Source: an uncultured Prevotellaceae bacterium (GTDB lineage: Bacteria > Bacteroidota > Bacteroidia > Bacteroidales > Bacteroidaceae). From it: 64,000 nt of DNA. Positions 51,121 to 60,682 of this stretch are shown piece by piece. The notes beneath the pieces were generated by a model that was not told the origin of the DNA, did no database searches, and worked only from the letters and a program-made list of their open reading frames with translations. The position numbers and the translations under genes were made by a program. The number at the start of each line of letters is the position of its first letter. Position 1 is the first letter of the stretch. The stretch is taken from assembly GCA_937910905.1 (NCBI GenBank), contig CALEPV010000079.1, forward strand, positions 25,924-89,923, written 5' to 3'.

Positions 51121-52541
51121 TGTCTCATTATGTTGTATAGTTGCTCGATATCTACGTGCTGCCGCACATGGGCAGCCAGCAGGTCGTATTGCTGACTGCG
51201 GAATTCGTCCAAGCTGATTGCCGTGGTGGCTGTCTCGCCGGTCAGCCCGCGCAACAGGTGGTCTATCACAGGCTGATTGTCGAGACAACCATGTATGTAT
51301 GTTCCGATACAGCCATTGGCTTCGGTTACAGCATCGGTGGCGGTGGACTGCCCCTGATGTATCTCATAGCCGCGGCACTTGTGACCATGAAACATGAACT
51401 CTACCTGCTGTGTTGTCTTAGTGGCCGTCATGGTGGTGTCCATGTCTATCAGGCCCAGTCCAGGCAGCGACGCGATACTGCCTTCTATGCCATCGGGGTC
51501 GTAGATGTTGCGGCCCAGCATCTGATAACCGCCACAGATGCCCACTATGCGCTTCCGGGCAGCATGAGCACGCACTATGGCCTGTGCCATGCCGCTGCGC
51601 CGCAGCTCGAGCATATCGTCAAGCGTGGCCTTGGTGCCGGGCAGTATGACTATATCCGCTTGTGCTATATCATCGGGCGTGGCGGCATAGTACAGGTTCA
51701 CGCGCGGGTCGCGCTCTATCACATCGAAATCTGTGAAGTTGCTTATGTGCCGCAGCAGTACGACTGCTATGTTCACCCGCCCTGTCACTGTGCTGTGCCA
51801 CTTGCGCTCCAGTGCCACACTGTCCTCGGCATCTATGGCCAAGTCCTTCAGCATGGGCACCACACCCAGCACAGGCACACCGCACAGCTGCTCCACCATG
51901 CGGCGCCCCTCGTCGAACAGACGGTGGTCACCACGAAACTTGTTTATGATGATGCCTTTGATGCGCCGTCGGTCGTCAGGCTCTTGCAGCATCACACTGC
52001 CGTAGCACGATGCAAACACACCGCCGCGGTCTATATCTGCTACGAGGATGACAGCCGCATCGGCATAGCGCGCCATGGGCATATTCACCAGATCGGACGA
52101 GCGCAGGTTCACCTCGGCTATACTGCCTGCACCCTCCATCACTATAGGGTTGTACGTGGCAGAGAGGCGGTCGAAGGCGGCATGGACCTCGCGTCGCAGC
52201 TCCTCGCGCCCTTCGCGTCGGAAGTAGTCGTAAGCCGAGCGGTTGCCTATCGGATGCCCGTTCAGCACCACCTGCGTGGTATGTTCTGAGTTGGGCTTCA
52301 GCAGCAACGGGTTCATATCTGTGTGTGGCGCCAGCCCCGATGCCTCTGCCTGCACGGCCTGTGCACGCCCTATCTCCAGACCATCGGGCGTGGCGTATGA
52401 GTTGAGTGCCATGTTCTGCGCCTTGAATGGTGCCGGATGGTAGCCATCCTGCCGAAAGATGCGGCACAAGGCTGTGGCCAGCACACTCTTGCCGACATCG
52501 CTGCCTGTGCCGGCCAGCATGATAGGTCTTAGAGCTTCCAT
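51117..52541 (-). CDS. cbiP: Cobyric acid synthase
   Basis: The predicted protein is 474 residues. The N-terminal dethiobiotin synthase-like ATPase has IMLAGTGSDVGKSVLATALCR, FKAQNMALNSYAT, MEGAGSIAEVNLR and ADIDRGGVFASCYG. The C-terminal glutaminase-like domain has GICGGYQMLGR with the catalytic Cys, and GTYIHGCLDN. It amidates side chains b, d, e and g of adenosylcobyrinate a,c-diamide. The end overlaps cobD and the start overlaps the CbiA gene. Confidence 0.96.
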   Translation of the reverse strand: MEALRPIMLAGTGSDVGKSVLATALCRIFRQDGYHPAPFKAQNMALNSYATPDGLEIGRAQAVQAEASGLAPHTDMNPLLLKPNSEHTTQVVLNGHPIGNRSAYDYFRREGREELRREVHAAFDRLSATYNPIVMEGAGSIAEVNLRSSDLVNMPMARYADAAVILVADIDRGGVFASCYGSVMLQEPDDRRRIKGIIINKFRGDHRLFDEGRRMVEQLCGVPVLGVVPMLKDLAIDAEDSVALERKWHSTVTGRVNIAVVLLRHISNFTDFDVIERDPRVNLYYAATPDDIAQADIVILPGTKATLDDMLELRRSGMAQAIVRAHAARKRIVGICGGYQMLGRNIYDPDGIEGSIASLPGLGLIDMDTTMTATKTTQQVEFMFHGHKCRGYEIHQGQSTATDAVTEANGCIGTYIHGCLDNQPVIDHLLRGLTGETATTAISLDEFRSQQYDLLAAHVRQHVDIEQLYNIMRQ

Positions 52542-53824
52542 AGTGCTTCTATTGGTGTTTCGCCCAGATACCAGTGGCTATATCCTGCCACGACATTGCG
52601 ATAACGATATATGGCAGTATCGACAGGTGTGCCTGTGGCCGACGACTGATTGGTGATGCATCTCACGTCGGGCTGCGCTTGCGCCATCACGCTCGAGTAG
52701 TGAAACTCATGGCCGCGATAGCTTACGCCTGCACACTCCATCTGTCGGTAGCCCAGATGCAGACGTGCGCCCTGCATTGTGGCTCTGTGCTCGAACACTC
52801 CGCACATGGGCAGACCATCCAGCTCGCGGCACAGATACATGAAGCCTCCGCACTCGGCCAGCACACGGCCATCGTTCATCGCATATTGGCGTATTGCACT
52901 GCGCATAGCCTCATTGGCAGCCAGTCGGTCTGCATATAGCTCTGGATAGCCGCCTAGCAGGTACAGTATGTCACAATCCGGTAGCTCGGTGTCATGCAGC
53001 GGCGAGAAGAACACTACCTCGCCCATGCGCCTCAGAGCGTCTATGTTGGCGCGATAGGTAAAGCTGAATGCCTCGTCGTGGGCTATAAGGATGCGGAGGG
53101 GATGGGGGGTATAGGGCTCATGGGGCTTATGGGGCTCATGGGGCTTATGGGCTCTATGGGTTGATAGCAGCTGGTCGATGTTGATATTCTGTTCTACTGC
53201 GGTGGCTGCAAGCTGTATCAGGTGCTCCATATCCTGCTTGTGGCTTAGGTCGAGACCGAGATGACGGCTTGGCATGGACAGAGCTTCGTTGCGCGGCATG
53301 AAGCCCAGACAGGCCACACCGGCGTCGTTGGCTGCCTGCTGCAACACGCGCTCCTGGCGCGCAGAGGCCACCATATTGAACACCACGCCTGCTACATGCA
53401 CCTGCTCCATGAAATGGCCGAAACCATAGAGCAGTGGAGCCACGCTGTAGGCCACCGACCGTGCACTCACCACCAGCACTACCGGCAACCCCAGCTGCCG
53501 AGCCACCTCTGCGCTGCTGCCATGCCAGCTGTCGTAGCCGTCGAACAGCCCCATGGCTCCTTCGACGATACACGCATCGGCATCGGAGCCATAGTGATGG
53601 AACAGATGCTGCATGTGCTCTGGCGATTGCATGAAGCTGTCCAGGTTGACCGACGCTCTGTCCACAGCTATCTGGTGATACTGTGTGTCGATATAATCGG
53701 GTCCTGTCTTGAAAGGCTGTACAGCCATACCGCGGTCGCGCAGAGCCCGCAGCAGACCCACTGTGACTGTGGTCTTGCCACAAGCCGATGTCGGAGCAGC
53801 TATCAGATATGTATTATTGCACAT
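52529..53824 (-). CDS. cbiA: Cobyrinate a,c-diamide synthase
   Basis: This 431-residue enzyme has the ATPase motif IAAPTSACGKTTVTVGLLRAL, FKTGPDYIDTQYH, VEGAMGLFDGYDS and a glutaminase-like end with LAECGGFMYLCREL. It amidates side chains a and c of cobyrinate in the cytoplasm. Between the two domains (about 222-237) a run of HKPHEP repeats is encoded by a simple GGGGCTYAT repeat (53110-53160) not expected in the family. Overlaps with cobS (22 bases) and cbiP (13 bases). Confidence 0.94.
   Translation of the reverse strand: MCNNTYLIAAPTSACGKTTVTVGLLRALRDRGMAVQPFKTGPDYIDTQYHQIAVDRASVNLDSFMQSPEHMQHLFHHYGSDADACIVEGAMGLFDGYDSWHGSSAEVARQLGLPVVLVVSARSVAYSVAPLLYGFGHFMEQVHVAGVVFNMVASARQERVLQQAANDAGVACLGFMPRNEALSMPSRHLGLDLSHKQDMEHLIQLAATAVEQNINIDQLLSTHRAHKPHEPHKPHEPYTPHPLRILIAHDEAFSFTYRANIDALRRMGEVVFFSPLHDTELPDCDILYLLGGYPELYADRLAANEAMRSAIRQYAMNDGRVLAECGGFMYLCRELDGLPMCGVFEHRATMQGARLHLGYRQMECAGVSYRGHEFHYSSVMAQAQPDVRCITNQSSATGTPVDTAIYRYRNVVAGYSHWYLGETPIEALWKL
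53110..53160. repeat. Translated GGGGCTYAT repeat in cbiA
   Basis: Nine-base units GGGGCTCAT and GGGGCTTAT alternate and are read on the minus strand as HKPHEP repeats. Confidence 0.85.
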
Positions 53825-54615
53825 AGAGTGATATATAACAACAGTTCAATGATGATGACCGTAGCCCCGCAACAATCGCCTGTATAGCCTCCGATACGAC
53901 GATGCATCGTGTACACGAGCACTGCCACTCCTATAGCTCCCACACAGCACAATAATGCTATAAGCCCCATGAGCCCTATAAGTCCCATAGGCCCCATAGA
54001 CCCCATGAGCCCTGCCACCACAAAAGGCACCACACCAAGCACTCCACACGCCGCCATCTCGGCTACCGCCGGGTGCTGATACAGCAACTTGTTCTTAGCC
54101 TCGCTTTCTGTTCGAGCGTATGGCAGATAGCAGACTATGGTGCTGCTCAGACTCTTGCTCAGAGCATCTATACATATTATATATACAGGCGATAGACCTG
54201 CATCCAGCAGCATGGTCAGCGTGTTCCATGCTATCAAGGCATAAAGCACCAACCCCAGCACACCGTATGTCCCGATATGCGAGTCTTTCATTATGGCCAG
54301 TGTGCGCTCGCGCGACCAGCCGCCACCGAAGCCATCGCAGAAATCGGCAAAGCCGTCTTCGTGCAATGCACCTGTCAGCAGCACACGCGCAGTCAGAGCC
54401 AGAGCTACACTCAAGCCTGTGCTCAGCCCTATGGCCATACCGCCCCACAGCACGGCAGCCATCGTACCGCCTGTGACATAACCGGCCAGTGGCCACAGCG
54501 GCACGACATGCTCATAGTGCTCCTTCTCGATGTTCACCACCCTCCACAAGGGCAGTCGTGTGAAGAATGCAATGGCTGCCAGACAGCGCTTAGAAATACT
54601 TTGTAATCTGTGCAT
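53803..54615 (-). CDS. cobS: Adenosylcobinamide-GDP ribazoletransferase
   Basis: The predicted protein is 270 residues with several membrane helices. CobS signatures are AIAFFTRLPLWRV, then LTGALHEDGFADFCDGFGGGW and RTLAIMKDSHIGTYGVLGLVLYAL. It joins adenosylcobinamide-GDP and alpha-ribazole in the membrane. A Met/Gly/Leu-rich repeat (about 200-218, encoded near 53960-54013) lies in a hydrophobic stretch. It is the same DNA repeat as in cbiA, read in the opposite orientation. Both neighbours overlap it. Confidence 0.94.
   Translation of the reverse strand: MHRLQSISKRCLAAIAFFTRLPLWRVVNIEKEHYEHVVPLWPLAGYVTGGTMAAVLWGGMAIGLSTGLSVALALTARVLLTGALHEDGFADFCDGFGGGWSRERTLAIMKDSHIGTYGVLGLVLYALIAWNTLTMLLDAGLSPVYIICIDALSKSLSSTIVCYLPYARTESEAKNKLLYQHPAVAEMAACGVLGVVPFVVAGLMGSMGPMGLIGLMGLIALLCCVGAIGVAVLVYTMHRRIGGYTGDCCGATVIIIELLLYITLCAIIHI
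53960..54013. repeat. Translated GGGGCTYAT-type repeat in cobS
   Basis: Units of the type CCCATGAGC and CCTATAAG are read on the minus strand as MGLMGS, MGPMGL and IGLMGL. The copies are less regular than those in cbiA. Confidence 0.75.
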
Positions 54616-55624
54616 GGTCGAAGTTGTCCATCTCGTTAATCATTCTCACTGCCGACACTATCAGCGGGTAAGCACACAGTGCACCTGTTCCTTCGCCCAG
54701 TCGCAGCCCCAGATTCAGCAGCGGCTGTGCACCCATGTGTTCCAGCATCAGCCTGTGTCCACCCTCGTCGCCACAGTGACCGAAGATGGCATAGTCCATG
54801 ACCGATGGCTCCATGTGCGATGCTGCAAGCATACATGCCGACATGATGAACCCATCTACCAGTATGGTCACGCGCAGCTCGGCTGCTCGCAGCATAGCAC
54901 CTGTGGCAGCAGCCATCTCATATCCCATGAAGTATGGCAGGAGCTCGCGCTGCGAATATGAGCACTGTGTGACATTTGCCACAGCTCGGCTCAGCACGTC
55001 GAGCTTGTGCCTCACACCATCGGTGTTCAATCCACTGCCTGCACCTACGCACGCCTCGAGCGGTATGCCTGTGAGCAGATGCATGATGCAGCTGGATGCC
55101 GATGTGTTGGCTATACCCATTTCGCCAAAGCAGATGATGTTGCAACCTTCGGCAGCACATGCATCGACCTGCTCTGCACCGATGGCCAGTGCCCGCTCCC
55201 ACTCTGCTGCTGTCATGGCCGGCTCATACAGGAAGTTGCGTGTGCCGTGAGCTATCTTGCGGTCTATGATGTGTGGCGCTGTTGTCGGGTCGAAGTCATA
55301 GTCCACCCCTGCATCTACCACTCTGAGCGTGAAGCCATGCTGACGACAGAACATATTCACGCCGCCACCGCCACGGCCGTAGTTCAGCATCTGTTGCCAG
55401 GTGACCTCACGTGGCGATGCCGACACCCCCTCGCGCTCGATGCCATGATCGCCACCGAACAGCACGTGGCATGGATGCCGCAGCTGTGGTGTCAGGGTCT
55501 GCTGAATCAGGCATATCTGCAATGCCAGCGACTCCAGCCGTCCTAACGAGCCCTTGGGCTTGTTCAGATTGTCTATCTTGGCCTGTATGGTTGATACAAG
55601 ACCTTGGTCTGATGGTCTAATCAC
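54590..55624 (-). CDS. cobT: Nicotinate-nucleotide--dimethylbenzimidazole phosphoribosyltransferase
   Basis: CobT makes alpha-ribazole phosphate from the lower-ligand base. The 344-residue protein has NKPKGSLGRLESLALQIC, HVLFGGDHGIEREGVSASP, the catalytic Glu in CFGEMGIANTS, and GAGSGLNTDGV, then VDGFIMSACMLAA and FGHCGDEGGHRLMLEHM. Its end overlaps cobS by 26 bases. Confidence 0.95.
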   Translation of the reverse strand: MIRPSDQGLVSTIQAKIDNLNKPKGSLGRLESLALQICLIQQTLTPQLRHPCHVLFGGDHGIEREGVSASPREVTWQQMLNYGRGGGGVNMFCRQHGFTLRVVDAGVDYDFDPTTAPHIIDRKIAHGTRNFLYEPAMTAAEWERALAIGAEQVDACAAEGCNIICFGEMGIANTSASSCIMHLLTGIPLEACVGAGSGLNTDGVRHKLDVLSRAVANVTQCSYSQRELLPYFMGYEMAAATGAMLRAAELRVTILVDGFIMSACMLAASHMEPSVMDYAIFGHCGDEGGHRLMLEHMGAQPLLNLGLRLGEGTGALCAYPLIVSAVRMINEMDNFDHAQITKYF

Positions 55625-55635
55625 TCGGCAATATG

Positions 55636-56166
55636 TTATTGATTATCAATAGTTAGACATCCCTTGACAGCCACTGGTATGCCACATACCATCAGCGTCA
55701 CCACGTCAGCGCGTGAGGCTATGTACTGGTTCAGCATACCCAGCAGATCTGTGAACCTTCTCTGCAAGGCATTGCTGCTGGTGCCGCCCAGTCCGATCTC
55801 ATTGGTCACGAATATGAATGTGGCATCCTGAGCCGTGAAGCGGTCGAACTCGCTCTGCATCTCGGTCAGCAGCTCTTGCACCGAGCTGCCTTCATTGTTG
55901 CTGATATAGTTGGTGGCCCACAGGGTGCAGCAATCTACCAGCACCACGCGGCCGTGGACATCATGTCGGCTCAGCTGTATATCCTCCTCAATATTGGTCC
56001 ACTCCGGCACTCGTCTCTGCTGATGCAGCCGCACACGCTCTGCAAACTCATCGTCCCAGATATGGGCTGTGGCCATGTATATAGGCTTGTCAGTCAGATG
56101 CAGTGCCAATCGCTCGGCATAAGTACTCTTGCCTGAACGCTGTCCTCCTGTAATCAGATATATCAT
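55636..56166 (-). CDS. cobU: Bifunctional adenosylcobinamide kinase/guanylyltransferase
   Basis: This enzyme of 176 residues has the P-loop ITGGQRSGKSTYAERLAL, MATAHIWDDEFAERVRLHQQRR and VDCCTLWATNYI, followed by FVTNEIGLGG. CobU phosphorylates and guanylylates adenosylcobinamide to give AdoCbi-GDP. It sits 12 bases from the permease gene and 11 bases from cobT. Confidence 0.95.
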   Translation of the reverse strand: MIYLITGGQRSGKSTYAERLALHLTDKPIYMATAHIWDDEFAERVRLHQQRRVPEWTNIEEDIQLSRHDVHGRVVLVDCCTLWATNYISNNEGSSVQELLTEMQSEFDRFTAQDATFIFVTNEIGLGGTSSNALQRRFTDLLGMLNQYIASRADVVTLMVCGIPVAVKGCLTIDNQ

Positions 56167-56178
56167 AGCTGTGAAAGT

Positions 56179-57180
56179 TTATTTACGCTTGAGCAGTATG
56201 GTCAGTGCCACCGGAGCTCCTATCAGCGCCGTGACAGAGTTGATGGGCAGAGCGCCTTCCATGCCCGGCATACGCGCCACAAGGTTGCACGCCAGCGCCA
56301 GTGAGATGCCTGTGAGCAATGTGCCTGGAAGCAGTATGCCGTGGTCGGCAGTGCGGAATATGCCACGGCTGATGTGGGGCACAGCCAGACCAAGGAACAT
56401 GATAGGGCCGCAGTAGGCTGTGGCCACAGCTGTGAGCACTCCGGCCGACGATATGATGAGCATACGCGCACGACGTATATTCAGTCCGAGGTTGGCTGCA
56501 TATCGCTCGCCCAGCAGCAACATGTTGAGAGGCTTGATGAGCAGCAGTGACAGCGGGCAGAGCACTGTCATCAGACCCACAAACACATATACCTGACCGC
56601 CTGTGACGCGAGCAAACGACCCTAAGCCCCAGATGACGTAGGTGCGGATATCCTCTTCGGATGAGAAGTACTTCAAGACACCGATAATGGCTGTGGCTAT
56701 ATAGCCTATCATAACACCGACGATAAGCAGTGTGGCATTGCCCTCCACCTTGCGGGACAACCACACTATGAGCAGCATCACAGCCAAGGCACCTATTATA
56801 GCGGCTACAACCAAAGCTGTGTTGCCAACCATGCCAAACGGAGACAGCACATGGCTGCCTATGCTGCCGCTGAGCAACACAACGAAGGCTACTCCCAAGC
56901 TGGCTGAACTGCTCACTCCCAGCACCGACGGGCCGGCCAGTGGGTTGTGGAACACTGTCTGCATCTCCAGACCTGCAACAGACAGTGCTGCGCCACAGGC
57001 CATAGCTGTAAGTGTCTGCGGCACACGTGTGTTCAACACTATGTTGAGCCACACCTCATTGTCGACAGCATGGCCGGTGATGATGCACCACACATCAGCC
57101 AGTGGGATGTCTACAGAGCCGGCAGCCAGATTGATGACCACCAGCAGCGGTATGCTTAGTGCTATTAGTAATGTCTTCAT
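56179..57180 (-). CDS. BtuC/FecCD-type ABC transporter permease
   Basis: The predicted protein is 333 residues with about nine to ten membrane helices. FecCD signatures include VPQTLTAMACGAALSVAGLEMQTVFHNPLAGPSVLGV and GPIMFLGLAVPHISRGIF. It transports vitamin B12, corrinoids or siderophores across the inner membrane. Position within the cobalamin operon, overlapping the cbiJ-cbiD gene by four bases, suggests corrinoid uptake. The ATPase and binding-protein partners are not in the window. Confidence 0.9.
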   Translation of the reverse strand: MKTLLIALSIPLLVVINLAAGSVDIPLADVWCIITGHAVDNEVWLNIVLNTRVPQTLTAMACGAALSVAGLEMQTVFHNPLAGPSVLGVSSSASLGVAFVVLLSGSIGSHVLSPFGMVGNTALVVAAIIGALAVMLLIVWLSRKVEGNATLLIVGVMIGYIATAIIGVLKYFSSEEDIRTYVIWGLGSFARVTGGQVYVFVGLMTVLCPLSLLLIKPLNMLLLGERYAANLGLNIRRARMLIISSAGVLTAVATAYCGPIMFLGLAVPHISRGIFRTADHGILLPGTLLTGISLALACNLVARMPGMEGALPINSVTALIGAPVALTILLKRK

Positions 57181-58955
57181 TTTATGATTCTTACTTCAAG
57201 TGTTCCCGTCGGGTACATGGTTTGACAGTGGTGTAGGCATAGGTCATGGATGCGCATGATGAAGCTATGCGGCATCACATCCCACAGCTCACGTGACATG
57301 GTGATGCTGCTCAGCTTCGCCTCGGCATCTGTCACACCCACGGCTGTTGCTACATCTGCCAGGAATGTCTTGTTCAGCAGCACCTTGTGCGAGTGTGTGT
57401 CCATGTGGCCCTCGGCCAGTTTCACCGCCTTGCCCAGCATGATGCCCACCACGACACGGCCGAAGCCCAGCTCATGCGCCTTGCTCAGAGCTGCACCGAT
57501 GAAGTTGCCGTAGTGCACCACTCTCAGCGTCGGCTCAGCTTGTAGCAATGCCTCTTCGCCACGCTTGCCCGAGGCCAGACCGATGTCTGTACAGCCCATG
57601 GCGCGAGCCACATTCAGCTCGCGGCCTATACTCTCAATGAAGGCATCATTGCTCAGCGGCGACACTATGCCAGATGTGCCTATGATGCTTATCCCGCCTT
57701 CCACACCGACTCTGCTGTTGAAGGTCCGCCCCGCCAGCTGCTCGCCCCCCTGTACACTGATAGTCACATCGATGGGCAGAGCTGTCAGAGCTGTAATCTC
57801 TGCTGCCATCATCTTGCGTGGGGTAGGATTGATGGCTGGGTCGCCAACGGATATGCCTAAGCCGGGCAGCGTCACGAGCCCCACACCATCACCTCGCAGA
57901 AAGCGTACACCACTGCTACGATCCGTAGCCACTGCCACGCAGACCGTTATGCAGCACCCTCGCGTGACATCAGGGTCGTCACTATAGTCCTTGATGACAG
58001 ATGCCTGACTGATTCGTTTTAACGGATCAATCTGCCCTACATGCTCTATTGGTACTGTGACCTCTTCGCCATCGGGCAACTCCACACTGACTTCGCTGTG
58101 ACTACAGCCCTTGCCGAGCAGACAGAGCATGGCAGCCTTGACAGCGGCAGTGGCGCAGGTGCCGGTGGTCAGACCTGTGCGCAGTGGATAGAAGGCGGGC
58201 ACCAGATGCTCTATGGCACGGCGCAGGCTGTGACGGCCGCTGACAATAATGCCCTGGCCGTACTGAGGACGCTCCACAACATATACCTTCAGCCCCAGTT
58301 GCAGGGCTGCATCCACCTTGGACGCAAAGCCGCCCTGCTCGCCACTGTCTTTGGTAATGACAGCATCACAGCCTATACGTTGCATCAGCTCGCGCTCCTG
58401 CTCCACCGTGGGCAATGTACAGCCGGAGTCATAGTACAGTAAGTCGGCTGTCGGAAAGCCTTGTGCTGTCGCTATTGACACGCTCTCCTCACGCTCCAGT
58501 ATACGGAACAACGTCTTGTGGTGCTGCCAGTACGGACGTAGCCTGGACAGTGTGTGCACGCCCGACAGCGCAAGCAGCAGCCGCGGCTCAGCTGCCAATA
58601 GCTGGCGCACAGCATCGTCGAAGTCGCTGCAATAGTGTATGCCCTCACGCCGAGGTGCGGTCTTTCGTGCCACTCTGATTACCCCGACCTCGTGCAGCTG
58701 CCCTACAGCATCTGCAATGTTGTGATGCAGCCCTTCGGCAAACGGGTGGGAAGCATCAACGATACAGCGTATGTCATGCTCTGTGCAGAATCGCACCATA
58801 TCTGTGGTGGTCATGCCACCGGACAGTCGTATGCCATGCACCAGCTCCACACTCTGCATACTGCCGCGTGTGGAGTAGTAGTATGGACGGCCTGCCTGCT
58901 CGCAGACATCAATGGCCATACGCCCTTCTGTTGTGCCACCAAAGATGAGTATCAT
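57177..58955 (-). CDS. CbiJ-CbiD fusion: precorrin-6A reductase + cobalt-precorrin-5B C1-methyltransferase
   Basis: The 592-residue protein is two enzymes in one. Residues 1 to about 255 are CbiJ/CobK: ILIFGGTTEGRMAIDV, YYYSTRG, IVDASHPFAEG and AVITKDSGEQGGFASKV. Residues 260-592 are CbiD: LRTGLTTGTCATAAVKAAML, DDPDVTRGCC, GVGLVTLPGLGISVGDPAINPTPRKMM and GTSGIVSPLSNDAF. CbiD methylates C1 in the anaerobic route and CbiJ reduces the macrocycle. Overlaps of four bases occur on both sides. Confidence 0.93.
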   Translation of the reverse strand: MILIFGGTTEGRMAIDVCEQAGRPYYYSTRGSMQSVELVHGIRLSGGMTTTDMVRFCTEHDIRCIVDASHPFAEGLHHNIADAVGQLHEVGVIRVARKTAPRREGIHYCSDFDDAVRQLLAAEPRLLLALSGVHTLSRLRPYWQHHKTLFRILEREESVSIATAQGFPTADLLYYDSGCTLPTVEQERELMQRIGCDAVITKDSGEQGGFASKVDAALQLGLKVYVVERPQYGQGIIVSGRHSLRRAIEHLVPAFYPLRTGLTTGTCATAAVKAAMLCLLGKGCSHSEVSVELPDGEEVTVPIEHVGQIDPLKRISQASVIKDYSDDPDVTRGCCITVCVAVATDRSSGVRFLRGDGVGLVTLPGLGISVGDPAINPTPRKMMAAEITALTALPIDVTISVQGGEQLAGRTFNSRVGVEGGISIIGTSGIVSPLSNDAFIESIGRELNVARAMGCTDIGLASGKRGEEALLQAEPTLRVVHYGNFIGAALSKAHELGFGRVVVGIMLGKAVKLAEGHMDTHSHKVLLNKTFLADVATAVGVTDAEAKLSSITMSRELWDVMPHSFIMRIHDLCLHHCQTMYPTGTLEVRIIK

Positions 58956-60682
58956 TGCTTCTTATCTCTGAACAGATGTGCGAACTGCCGACTGTACAGA
59001 CGGCTCAATCCGTCTCGATTGCCTATGGCATCGCCCACGACTATCATAGTCGTCAGCGTCAGGTGGTTGTCATTTACGATAGCGGCCAACTGCCCCAACT
59101 CACCACGGTAGATGCGCTGCTCAGGCCATGTCAGCTTGTGACACACGGCCACAGGTGTGGTGGCTGGATAGCCTCCCGCCAGCAGCTCACGCTGTACCTC
59201 GTCGGCCAGTGTCGCCGACAGGAAGATACACATAGTGCTCCTGTGTGCCGCGAGCTCGTGCAGCCTCTCGCGCTCGGGCATGGCTGTACGGCCCTCGCCG
59301 CGTGTCAAGATGATGGTCTGACACCGCTCGGGTATGGTGAACTGACAGGCCAGCTCTGCTGCCGCAGCCTGAAAACTGCTGATGCCTGGTGTGATGTGAT
59401 AGCGCATCTGGTGGGCATCGAACAGAGCCAGCTGCTCGCCTATAGCACCATAGATACACGGGTCGCCCGTGTGCAGACGCACCACTAAGAGACCACGGTC
59501 GTAGAATTGGCGCATCAGCTCAAACTGCTCTTCGAGCGGCATGTCGGCACTGCTGCGCACGGTAGCGCCCTCCTTGGCACATGCCGTCAGCGCCCTTGGC
59601 ACCAGACTGCCAGCGTAGAGTATTAGGTCCGCACGTTCCAGCAGTCTGCGCCCTCGGATGCTGATCAGCTCGGGGTCCCCAGGCCCAGCCCCCACTATCT
59701 CTATATGCCCCGTATGGCTTCGCTCTGCTATGGCAAAGGTGTAGTAGCCTCCGTCATAGCAGCCCCTCTGTTTCTCTACTATCAGGCTTCCGCCTTGCAT
59801 GATGGCCGATGCCTCGGCCACGCTCGGCGAACCGACAGCGTCTCTGACCTTGTCCGCAGGATTGGGCACTTCCACCTGGGCCAAAGAGGCAGCTGTGTGG
59901 ATACATAGCTTCGCATCGGGCAACAATTCACACAGCCTGTGCAGCATAGGTTCGTTGGCCTTCAGCTCCACTGTGCCAATAGTCGCTATGGCTTCTTGGG
60001 CCAAACCCAACCCACGTATCGACTCCAACAGCTGCCAGGCCGCTGCGTCTGCCACCAGCTTCTGGCACCCCATGCCGAGATGCAGGCAGCGTGGCACATA
60101 CTGCAGGTCTATGCCATCGTGCAGACGATAGCCCACGAGAACAGTTACTGCAAAGCGAGCCCTGTCGGTGGCCGCATATTCGTCATAGCTGCGCAGCAGT
60201 GTGACGTGTGGCGGCAGGGTATGCTCCAGCAGCTGTGTGCCACCGTCGTGCCACTCCAGTATCAACGCTGTGGGGTGTCCGTTTACAAAAGCGGCAATGA
60301 TGGCGTTCATAGGTCTGCTACCAACCACGATAGTGGCCCAACCATAGCCAGCGCCGATGGTGTCCAGGGGCCACAAGCCACTGTTGTCGCTCTGTGTCGT
60401 GATGACCGGCTCAGCACCTATGATGTCAGCAATGCGACGGGCCAATGCGTTGGCACCACCCACATGACCGCTCAGCACAGGTATGGCCCATCGACCCGTG
60501 GTGTCTACACACACCACAGCCGGGTCTGTATGTTTGTCCGCTATCAGCGACTGTATGCGACGCATACAGATGCCCAAAGACCCAACAAAGATTATAGCCT
60601 CGCCGTCTATCGGAGGCAAGGCCGACTCTAATCTATCGGCCAGACCGCGCCCCGCATCACCTATATATTCATAATGTATCAT
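58952..60682 (-). CDS. CbiG-CbiF fusion: cobalt-precorrin-5A hydrolase + cobalt-precorrin-4 C11-methyltransferase
   Basis: The predicted protein is 576 residues. Residues 1 to about 325 are CbiG, with AIIFVGSLGICMRRIQSLI, VLSGHVGGANALARRIADIIGA and LHLGMGCQK. From about 330 the CbiF/CobM methylase runs to the end (IEIVGAGPGDPELISIRGRRLLERADLILYAGSLVP, GDPCIYGAIGEQL, ITPGISSFQAAAAEL). CbiG opens the delta-lactone and CbiF methylates C11. CbiG marks the anaerobic, early-cobalt pathway. It overlaps cbiET by 14 bases. Confidence 0.93.
   Translation of the reverse strand: MIHYEYIGDAGRGLADRLESALPPIDGEAIIFVGSLGICMRRIQSLIADKHTDPAVVCVDTTGRWAIPVLSGHVGGANALARRIADIIGAEPVITTQSDNSGLWPLDTIGAGYGWATIVVGSRPMNAIIAAFVNGHPTALILEWHDGGTQLLEHTLPPHVTLLRSYDEYAATDRARFAVTVLVGYRLHDGIDLQYVPRCLHLGMGCQKLVADAAAWQLLESIRGLGLAQEAIATIGTVELKANEPMLHRLCELLPDAKLCIHTAASLAQVEVPNPADKVRDAVGSPSVAEASAIMQGGSLIVEKQRGCYDGGYYTFAIAERSHTGHIEIVGAGPGDPELISIRGRRLLERADLILYAGSLVPRALTACAKEGATVRSSADMPLEEQFELMRQFYDRGLLVVRLHTGDPCIYGAIGEQLALFDAHQMRYHITPGISSFQAAAAELACQFTIPERCQTIILTRGEGRTAMPERERLHELAAHRSTMCIFLSATLADEVQRELLAGGYPATTPVAVCHKLTWPEQRIYRGELGQLAAIVNDNHLTLTTMIVVGDAIGNRDGLSRLYSRQFAHLFRDKKQ

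Noticed and set aside
51121..51288. Longer start for threonine-phosphate decarboxylase
   Set aside because: The extra 56 codons overlap the cobyric acid synthase gene out of frame and read as Arg/Ala/His-rich nonsense. The ATGA overlap at 51117-51120 is typical for this operon.
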